Assembly (NCBI GenBank): GCA_965365655.1
Contig: CBDUCN010000023.1
Coordinates: forward strand, 1 to 26,360
Direction of reading: 5' to 3'
From: JBFHNV01 sp965365655
GTDB taxonomy: Bacteria > Pseudomonadota > Gammaproteobacteria > HK1
DNA length: 26,360 bases
Shown here: in pieces, positions 15,536-21,364 of the stretch
Position numbering within the stretch: position 1 is the stretch's first letter
Layout of the letters: each line of letters begins with the position of its first letter
Translations under genes and position numbers: made by a program
Notes under the pieces: generated by a model
Databases searched by the model: none
What the model was told of the DNA's origin: nothing
The model's input: the letters and a program-made list of their open reading frames with translations, nothing else

Positions 15536-16357
15536 ATGAGCCTGGACGGGAAACTGGAAATCTACGGAATCACCGACGTCGGGAGGAAGCGCTCGCACAA
15601 CGAGGACACCATCGGCAGCGACAAGTCCATCGGGGTGGCGGTTCTGGCCGACGGCATGGGGGGCTACAAGGCCGGCGAGGTTGCGAGCGCCATGGCCGTC
15701 AACATGATTCTGGAGGAGCTGCGGGCGAGCCTGCGGCAATCGGAAAAGGGGCAGATTGACGAGGAGACGGGATTCAGCCGGGAGACGCTGGCGGTCAAGA
15801 AGGCCATCGAGAAGGCCAACGAGACCATCTACCAGACCGCCCAGAGCCAGCCGCAGTGCCACGGCATGGGCACGACCCTGGTGACGGTGGCGTTCTACGA
15901 CGACCGGCTGACCATCGCGCACATCGGCGATTCCCGCCTCTACCGGCTGCGAGAGGACACGCTGGAGCAGGTGACCTCCGACCACTCGCTGCTGCAGGAG
16001 CTGATCGACAAGGGTTTCTACACGCCAGAGGAAGCCAAGAAGTCACTGAACAAGAATCTGGTCACCCGCGCGATGGGCATCGAGCTGACCGTGGCGCCTG
16101 ACCTGCAGGAGGAAGTGGCGATTCCGGGAGACATCTACCTGATGTGCTCGGACGGCCTCAGCGACCTCGTCGACGACGACGAGATCGAGAGCACGCTGAA
16201 GGCCTATCGCAGCGACCTCGAGGCAGCGGCGCAGCGGCTGGTACAGATGGCCAACGACAACGGTGGAAAGGACAACATCTCGGTGATCCTGGCGCGCACA
16301 CTGAAGCCATTCACCGCCAAGAAGACCTGGTATTCCAAGGTCTTCGACTGGTTCTAG
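15536..16357 (+). CDS. PP2C-family Ser/Thr protein phosphatase
   Basis: 273 residues from ATG 15536; a TTG at 15518 overlapping the kinase stop (TTGA) would add six residues. It is a soluble single-domain PP2C phosphatase. The metal-binding and core motifs are complete: RKRSHNED (Glu23, Asp24), VLADGMGG (Asp39, Gly40), GMGTTLV, AHIGDSRLYRLR, CSDGLSDLV and GGKDNISVI. It ends in an aromatic tail (WYSKVFDWF) after the catalytic fold, which might contact the membrane or a partner. Being immediately downstream of the kinase, it most likely reverses the phosphorylation made by that kinase. This is inferred from context and general knowledge of kinase/PP2C pairs. Confidence 0.95.
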   Translation: MSLDGKLEIYGITDVGRKRSHNEDTIGSDKSIGVAVLADGMGGYKAGEVASAMAVNMILEELRASLRQSEKGQIDEETGFSRETLAVKKAIEKANETIYQTAQSQPQCHGMGTTLVTVAFYDDRLTIAHIGDSRLYRLREDTLEQVTSDHSLLQELIDKGFYTPEEAKKSLNKNLVTRAMGIELTVAPDLQEEVAIPGDIYLMCSDGLSDLVDDDEIESTLKAYRSDLEAAAQRLVQMANDNGGKDNISVILARTLKPFTAKKTWYSKVFDWF

Positions 16358-16382
16358 AAACGTCTAGGGGAAAGAGCGGACG

Positions 16383-17102
16383 ATGCCTGCGAAGCTGATA
16401 CTTAGCCTGAACAACTCCGTCCTCGGGGAGTTCCCCCTGGACAAGGAGCGGATCATCCTCGGGCGCAAGGCAGAGAACGACATTCAGGTGGACAACCTCG
16501 CCGTCAGCGGGCAGCACGCCGCGATCATCACCATCCTGAACGACTCGTTCCTCGAGGATCTGGACAGCACCAACGGGACCTACGTCAACGGCAAGCTGGT
16601 GAAGAAGCACGCGCTGAAGAACGGCGACGTGATCACCATCGGCAAGCACGAGCTGAAGTACGTCAACGACGAAGCGTCCGACGAGGACGACGAGTTCGAG
16701 AAGACCATGATCATCCGCCCGGGCATGGCCGGGCACGCCGCCGCCGCCGCGAAGGCGGAGGAGCAGGCGCCGCCGGCCGCCGCGGCGCCGGCCCCGGCCG
16801 CCGCCGCGCCCGGAGCCGCGGCCCCGGCGGCCGACGCCAGCCTCCCGCTCGGCAAGATCCAGGTCCTCAGCGGGCCCGGCGCCGGCAAGGAGCTGGAGCT
16901 GAAGAAGGCGCTGATCACGCTGGGGCGGCCCGGGGTGCAGGTGGCGGTCATCACGCGCCGGCCCCAGGGCTACTACATCACCCACGTGGAAGGCACCCAC
17001 CCGGTGGTCAACGGCGACTCCATCGGCGGGCAGGCCCGCCAGCTCAGGGACCACGACGTGATCGAGCTGGCCGGGGTCAAGATGGAGTTCTTCGTGAGCT
17101 GA
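16383..17102 (+). CDS. Double FHA-domain phosphothreonine-reader protein
   Basis: 239 residues, ATG 16383 with GGGGAAAG about 8 nt upstream. The first FHA domain (about 3-95) has all core residues: LGRKAENDI, VSGQHA, and LDSTNGTYVNG. An acidic stretch then carries EFEKTMIIRPG with Thr108, followed by a 40-residue Ala/Pro linker. The second FHA-like domain (about 155-238; TLGRPGVQVAVITRRPQGY, then VNGDSIGG, HDVIELAGVKMEFF) lacks the Ser-x-x-His phosphothreonine pocket and looks degenerate. No membrane segment or signal peptide is present, so it should be cytoplasmic. It probably binds a phosphothreonine made by the upstream kinase, on the kinase itself or on its own Thr108. No enzymatic domain is present, so it is presumably an adaptor. 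Confidence 0.93.
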   Translation: MPAKLILSLNNSVLGEFPLDKERIILGRKAENDIQVDNLAVSGQHAAIITILNDSFLEDLDSTNGTYVNGKLVKKHALKNGDVITIGKHELKYVNDEASDEDDEFEKTMIIRPGMAGHAAAAAKAEEQAPPAAAAPAPAAAAPGAAAPAADASLPLGKIQVLSGPGAGKELELKKALITLGRPGVQVAVITRRPQGYYITHVEGTHPVVNGDSIGGQARQLRDHDVIELAGVKMEFFVS

Positions 17103-17144
17103 GCGAGGTCGCCGTACCGGCGGCCTGGCCTGCCACGGCATCCG

Positions 17145-17166
17145 CGGTCCGATCGGACCGATCGGA
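17145..17166. repeat. 16-bp perfect palindrome fused to a 9-bp tandem repeat
   Basis: CGGTCCGATCGGACCG (17145-17160) is a perfect palindrome. It overlaps two head-to-tail copies of CCGATCGGA (17149-17157 and 17158-17166). It lies in the 192-bp gap between the convergent FHA and adenylate cyclase genes. It could be a protein-binding site or part of a bidirectional transcription stop; there is no adjacent T-run. Confidence 0.5.
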
Positions 17167-17228
17167 TCGTTCGGGCGCACGGAGCGCAGAGGACGCAGGT
17201 CGAGGACGGGCGGCCCTCTGCGGCCCTC

Positions 17229-17249
17229 GCGCTCTGTTCGTTCGAGCGC
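17229..17249 (+). terminator. Weak hairpin between the convergent signalling genes
   Basis: GCGCTC and GAGCGC (6-bp arms, 9-base loop) followed by TTCT on the plus strand, about 130 nt after the FHA stop. It is a possible terminator for the kinase-PP2C-FHA transcript, but the loop is large and the T-run poor. Confidence 0.25.
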
Positions 17250-17270
17250 TTCTACATGCCGCGCAGCGCA

Positions 17271-17285
17271 CCCCCGGAACGGGGG
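17271..17285 (-). terminator. GC hairpin just after the adenylate cyclase stop
   Basis: CCCCCG and CGGGGG form 6-bp perfect arms around a 3-base loop, starting about 10 nt beyond the stop codon of the cyclase (minus strand). The position fits a terminator or a 3'-end stabiliser. No U-tract follows. Confidence 0.35.
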
Positions 17286-17294
17286 CTGATCGCG

Positions 17295-19613
17295 CTACTT
17301 CGTCATGTGCGTGAACACCCCGTCCCAGCCCGGCGGCGGCGGGGCCTCGCGGAAGTGCTGGATGCGCTTCACGTACTCCTCGTACAGCGCGTGCTCCGGG
17401 TGCGCGCGCTGCAGGTTCAGGAACTGCAGCTCCGCCATGTCCCACTGCTCCTGGCGATACAGCTTGAGCGCCTCCTGGTACAGCTTGAGCTCGCCGCGAA
17501 TCTCGCGGTCCAGATTCTCCTTCAGCCCCAGCGGCTCGTAGATCGTCACCGGGTGGTCCTTGCCCTTCACCCGGACGCGATCCAGCTCACGGTACAGATA
17601 CTCCGGCACCGCGGCGGCGGTGGTCTCGTTGACGATCAGCTCGACGCCGTAGTTCTTCGTCAGCCCTTCGAGGCGTGAGCCCAGGTTCACCGCGTCCCCC
17701 ATGACGGTGTACGCCTTGCGGAACTCCGAGCCCATGTTGCCGACACTCATGTTGCCGGTGTTGAGGCCGATCCCGGCGCGCACCTCAGGCCACCCCTTGG
17801 CCTTGAAGCGCACGCGGATGTCGTGCAGCTCCTGCTGCATCGCCATCGCCGCCTCCATCGCGTGGCGCGCGTGCTGGGGGTCGTCCAGCGGCGCGCCCCA
17901 GAACGCCATGATCGCGTCGCCCATGTACTTGTCGATGGTGCCCCGGTGCCTGAAGATGATCTCGGTCATCGGCGTCAGGTACTCGTTCATCAGCTGCGAC
18001 AGCGCCTCCGGGGACAGGCCCTCGGAGATCGTGGTGAAGCTGCGCACGTCCGAGAACAGCACCGTCATCTCGCGATTCTCGCTGCGGACCTGTATCGCCT
18101 CCGGATTGCGGCTCAGCTCATCGACCAGCTCCGGCGGGATGTACTGGCTGAACTGGCCGGCCAGCTTGCGCTTGCCGCGCTCCTCCACCAGGTAGCCGTA
18201 GGACATGTCGAACAGGAACAGCGTGAGCAGCATCACCACGCCGCTCGCGACCGGAAACACCATGTTTGCGAGCTGCCAGATGGCGACGTTCGCCGCGACC
18301 ACCGCGAACAGCAGCGCGAGCGTCACCGCCGCGGCGGCCAGGGGGCTCAGCGCCGGCAGCACCAGGGCCATGATCAGCCCCGTGACCAGCAGCAGCACGA
18401 ACTCGGCGCCCAGCGTGTAGGCGGGGTTCTCCTTCAGGCTGGACCCGGCCCCCGCCTCGCCGCCCGGCGGCCCGAGGATGCCGGAGACGAGGTTGGCGTG
18501 CAGCTCCACGCCCGGGAAATCCGGCGCCACCGGGGTGGCCCGCAGGTCGAGCAGGCCCTTCGCGGTGGTGCCCAGCAGCACGATCCGGTCGCGCAGCACG
18601 TCCGCGTCGGCCGTGCCGCGGATGACGTCGGTGGCCGACACGTACGGAAAGCTGCCCTGGGGACCCCGGAACGGCACCAGCGCGCGCACGCTGTCGTCGA
18701 CGGGAATGCGCTTGCGCCCGAGCTGCAGCCACTCGATCTTGGAGTAGTTGCCGAACCCGGTCTCCGACGGAAAGCCCGGCGTGATCTCGTCGACGCCCAG
18801 GTACACCCGCGCGACCTCCAGCGACAGCGACCCGTAGTACGCGCCGTCGTGGCGGTACAGCATCGGAACCCGGCGCACCACGCCGTCGGTATCGGGCAGC
18901 GAGATGAAGTGCCCGGCGCGTCCGGCCGCGTCCTGCAGCACCTGCAGGTTGGCGCCGAACCCCTCGGCGGTGAGGAAATCGATGCGCCGCCCCTTGAACG
19001 TGCCCGCCGGGAAGGTGGGCGGGGGCAGCACACCCACGCGCGGCGCCTCGCCGCGCGCGTTCGCGTCGCTGAAGAAGTAGCCCAGCACCACCCGCCGGCC
19101 CTCCAGCGAGCGCGCGAAGATCCGGTCGCGATCCAGCGATTGCTCGAGCTCCGCGACCCGCGCGCGCAGCGTCGGGACCTCGAGCGCGCCCTCGGCCTTC
19201 ATCACCTCCAGCACCTGCAGCCCGGACGCCTCCTCGGCCTCGGCGAAGACCACGTCGAAGCCGAGCAGGAACACCCCGTAGCGATCGAAGAGCTGATCGA
19301 CGAGGGTGGCCAGCTTGTTGCGGCTCCACGGCCAGCGCCCTTCCGCCTCCAGGCTGGGCTCGTCGATGTCGACGATCACGATGCGCGGGTCCCGCTCCCG
19401 CGGCATGGTGGCGATCAGCCGCGCGTCGTACGCGATGTTCTCCAGCCGGTTCAGCAGATCGAACTCCACGCGCTTGGTCACGTGCAGCGCGAACAGCGCC
19501 AGGATGACCAGGCTGAGGAGGATGCGCAGCCAGTTGCGGGTGAAGTGCTCTTTGAGCAAAGCGCGGCTCCGGAAAGGATGACGCACCGGGGGCGTCTGCC
19601 CGCGCGACGGCAC
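17295..19613 (-). CDS. CHASE2-domain class III adenylate cyclase
   Basis: Up to 772 residues. Order: N-terminal TM (about 29-45); CHASE2 sensor (about 50-400; RIVIVDIDEPSL, GRWPWSR, RIVLLGTTAKGLLDLR); three TM helices (about 415-495); catalytic domain (about 510-690); and a C-terminal TPR-like segment (YQEALKLYRQEQWDMAELQF). Catalytic residues are all present: metal Asp522 (VLFSDVRSF) and Asp566, ATP-selective Lys562 (DKYMGD) and Asp640 (VMGDAVN), and transition-state Asn643 and Arg647. The Lys/Asp pair predicts ATP rather than GTP, hence cAMP. The start is uncertain: GTG 19613 gives the longest form, while TTG 19559 has CGGAG 7 nt upstream and gives a more usual short N-terminus. Downstream cAMP targets are not in the window. 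Confidence 0.94.
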   Translation of the reverse strand: MPSRGQTPPVRHPFRSRALLKEHFTRNWLRILLSLVILALFALHVTKRVEFDLLNRLENIAYDARLIATMPRERDPRIVIVDIDEPSLEAEGRWPWSRNKLATLVDQLFDRYGVFLLGFDVVFAEAEEASGLQVLEVMKAEGALEVPTLRARVAELEQSLDRDRIFARSLEGRRVVLGYFFSDANARGEAPRVGVLPPPTFPAGTFKGRRIDFLTAEGFGANLQVLQDAAGRAGHFISLPDTDGVVRRVPMLYRHDGAYYGSLSLEVARVYLGVDEITPGFPSETGFGNYSKIEWLQLGRKRIPVDDSVRALVPFRGPQGSFPYVSATDVIRGTADADVLRDRIVLLGTTAKGLLDLRATPVAPDFPGVELHANLVSGILGPPGGEAGAGSSLKENPAYTLGAEFVLLLVTGLIMALVLPALSPLAAAAVTLALLFAVVAANVAIWQLANMVFPVASGVVMLLTLFLFDMSYGYLVEERGKRKLAGQFSQYIPPELVDELSRNPEAIQVRSENREMTVLFSDVRSFTTISEGLSPEALSQLMNEYLTPMTEIIFRHRGTIDKYMGDAIMAFWGAPLDDPQHARHAMEAAMAMQQELHDIRVRFKAKGWPEVRAGIGLNTGNMSVGNMGSEFRKAYTVMGDAVNLGSRLEGLTKNYGVELIVNETTAAAVPEYLYRELDRVRVKGKDHPVTIYEPLGLKENLDREIRGELKLYQEALKLYRQEQWDMAELQFLNLQRAHPEHALYEEYVKRIQHFREAPPPPGWDGVFTHMTK

Positions 19614-19621
19614 GTCGACGC

Positions 19622-19650
19622 AATATAGCGACAGGCAGGCCCGATGTGGA
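19622..19650 (-). promoter_or_regulatory. Candidate promoter of the adenylate cyclase gene
   Basis: On the minus strand, TCCACA (19650-19645, four of six) and TATATT (19627-19622, five of six) are separated by 17 bp in the short gap after the DUF1841 gene. Transcription would begin around 19615, so a GTG start at 19613 would be nearly leaderless. This favours the downstream TTG at 19559. Confidence 0.5.
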
Positions 19651-19655
19651 GGTCG

Positions 19656-20090
19656 TCAGCGTCCGCGTGCCAGTGCTTCCACGCAGGCCAGGAAGGCACG
19701 CTCGTCGGGAGGCACGCCCGATCGCTGGGCCTCCCACAGGGCACGCCCCAGGCATTCCATCGCCGCGTGCTCGGCGGCGTGCGCGTCGCCGAGGCGTCGT
19801 TCCAGCGCCGCCATCGCCGCCGCGATCCCCTGCGGGCGGTCGGTGCCACGCTGCTCGCGCAGCGCGAGATGCATGCTCATGTGAAGAAAAGGGTTCGCCT
19901 CGCCCGACTCCGGCAGGAAATCCCGCTCCAGCCCGGCATCGTCCTCGACGTGCCGCCGGTACTCCGGGTGCGCCGCCACGACCGCCGCGATCGCCCGCTC
20001 CAGGGGCTCCAGCGCCTCGCCGCGTGTGCGCTTGCGCCAGGCGTCGGCGAAGGCGCGGCGCATGCGCGATCGGTCGGACGAGAACAGCAT
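19656..20090 (-). CDS. DUF1841 family protein
   Basis: 144 residues, ATG 20090 with AAGGAAG about 6 nt upstream; the ATG shares one base with the nth stop (TGATG). It is a small cytoplasmic helical protein with the family signature NPFLHMSMHLALREQ in the middle and a second conserved-looking helix HAAEHAAMECLGRALWEAQR. Two His residues in the first motif and two in the second could bind a metal, but this is speculation. The family is common in Beta- and Gammaproteobacteria, often beside nth, and has no assigned function that I know of. Confidence 0.87.
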   Translation of the reverse strand: MLFSSDRSRMRRAFADAWRKRTRGEALEPLERAIAAVVAAHPEYRRHVEDDAGLERDFLPESGEANPFLHMSMHLALREQRGTDRPQGIAAAMAALERRLGDAHAAEHAAMECLGRALWEAQRSGVPPDERAFLACVEALARGR

Positions 20091-20722
20091 CAGGCTTCCT
20101 TCTTCCGGTACTCGCACAGGTCCGCGATGGCGCAGGTCGCGCAGTGCGGGCGCCGCGCCGTACACACGTAGCGTCCGTGGAGGATCAGCCAGTGGTGCGC
20201 GTCCTTCTTGAACTCGTCCTCCACCACGCGCAGCAGCCGGTCCTCGACCTCCCGCACCGACTTGCCGGGCGCGATGCCGGTACGGTTGGCGACCCGGAAG
20301 ATATGGGTGTCCACCGCGATCGTCGGCTCGCCGAACGCGGTGTTCAGGATCACGTTGGCGGTCTTGCGCCCCACCCCCGGCAACGCTTCGAGCGCCGCGC
20401 GGTCGCGCGGGACCTCGCCTGCATGGCGCTCCTCCAGCAGCGCGCAGGTCGCCACGACGTTGCGGGCCTTGGTGTTGAACAGGCCGATGCTCTTGATGTG
20501 CTCGCGCACGCCCTCCTCGCCCAGGGCCAGCATCGCGCGCGGCGTCGGCGCCGCGCGGAACAGCCCGCGGGTGGCCTTGTTCACGCTCACGTCGGTGGCC
20601 TGCGCCGACAGGATCACCGCCACCAACAGCTCGAAGGGCGTGCGGAACTCGAGCTCGGTGGTGGGCGACGGGTTCGCCGCACGCAGCCGCTCGAAGATCG
20701 CCCGCCGCTTCGCGCGGTTCAC
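20090..20722 (-). CDS. nth: Endonuclease III (DNA glycosylase/AP lyase)
   Basis: 210 residues (E. coli 211). It removes oxidised pyrimidines and cleaves the abasic site. The helix-hairpin-helix is LPGVGRKTANV with catalytic Lys120, and the catalytic Asp138 is in AVDTHIFRVANR. The C-terminal [4Fe-4S] ligands follow the C-x6-C-x2-C-x5-C pattern (Cys187, 194, 197 and 203). The start is GTG 20722-20720, overlapping the stop of the upstream rnfB-like gene (GTGA). In E. coli nth also ends the rnf/rsx operon, so the adjacency is ancient even though only one rnf-like gene is left here. Confidence 0.98.
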   Translation of the reverse strand: MNRAKRRAIFERLRAANPSPTTELEFRTPFELLVAVILSAQATDVSVNKATRGLFRAAPTPRAMLALGEEGVREHIKSIGLFNTKARNVVATCALLEERHAGEVPRDRAALEALPGVGRKTANVILNTAFGEPTIAVDTHIFRVANRTGIAPGKSVREVEDRLLRVVEDEFKKDAHHWLILHGRYVCTARRPHCATCAIADLCEYRKKEA

Positions 20723-21336
20723 GGGCGTCCGGCTCCCGCGCGGCGGGCCTGCACGCGCGCCACCGCGGCCGCGATCGCGGCACGGCGCTCCGGCGCTGCA
20801 CGCCCGGGCCGGCGGTCACCCCGCGCGCCCTCGCCCGCCTCGATCCGGGCCTGGCGTGCGCGATGGCGCTGCCGCGCCTCGCCGGCACGCACGGCCAGCC
20901 AGCCGCTCGCCGTCGTCGGACCGCTGCGCGGCGCCTCCAGCGCGATGCAGTCCACGGGACAGGGCGCGACGCACAGCTCGCAGCCGGTGCACCAGCGTTC
21001 CACCACCGTGTGCATGCGCTTCGCCGCGCCGATGATCGCGTCCACCGGACAGGCCTGGATGCACAGCGTGCAGCCGATGCACCACGCCTCGTCGATGACC
21101 GCGACGCGCCGTGGCTCCTCGCGCCCGCAGGCCGGATCCAGCCCGCGCGCCGCGCGCCCGGTCAGCGCCGCCAGCCGGCGCAGCGTGAACTCCCCACCGG
21201 GCGGACAGCGGTCGATGGGCGCGCCCTGCCCCGCGATGGCCCGCGCATAGGCGCGGCAGTCCGGATAACCGCAGCGCGTGCACTGGGTCTGCGGCAGCAG
21301 CGCGTCGATGCGCTCTACATCCGGCGCGGTGGGCAT
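20719..21336 (-). CDS. RnfB/RsxB-like polyferredoxin without membrane anchor
   Basis: 205 residues from ATG 21336. An N-terminal Fe-S (4Fe-4S) domain has Cys19, 22, 27 and 44 (CTRCGYPDC, then DRCPPGG). Two bacterial ferredoxin clusters follow, CIGCTLCIQACP (Cys86-96) and CTGCELCVAPCP (Cys116-126). The C-terminus is an Arg/Ala-rich helical tail of about 60 residues. Canonical RnfB begins with a membrane helix; this protein begins directly at the domain, so it should be soluble. No other rnf/rsx gene is present: metG lies 28 nt upstream and nth overlaps downstream. It is expected to carry electrons, possibly to or from Fe-S enzymes, but its partner is unknown. Confidence 0.88.
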   Translation of the reverse strand: MPTAPDVERIDALLPQTQCTRCGYPDCRAYARAIAGQGAPIDRCPPGGEFTLRRLAALTGRAARGLDPACGREEPRRVAVIDEAWCIGCTLCIQACPVDAIIGAAKRMHTVVERWCTGCELCVAPCPVDCIALEAPRSGPTTASGWLAVRAGEARQRHRARQARIEAGEGARGDRRPGRAAPERRAAIAAAVARVQARRAGAGRP

Positions 21337-21364
21337 CGTGGCGGCCTCGCGACGCCTGCGACGG

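Noticed and set aside
12987..17102. Type VI secretion phospho-regulation (PpkA/PppA/Fha)
   Set aside because: Kinase, PP2C and FHA together recall T6SS regulation, but no T6SS structural gene is present and the kinase has a CHASE2 sensor.
17185..17222. Inverted repeat CGCAGAGG / CCTCTGCG
   Set aside because: Eight-base arms with a 22-base spacer are easily found by chance in such GC-rich sequence; no T-run or symmetry beyond the arms.
17823..19628. A plus-strand open frame of about 600 codons opposite the adenylate cyclase
   Set aside because: Shadow frame rich in His, Arg and Gln; the cyclase has every catalytic residue in the other strand.
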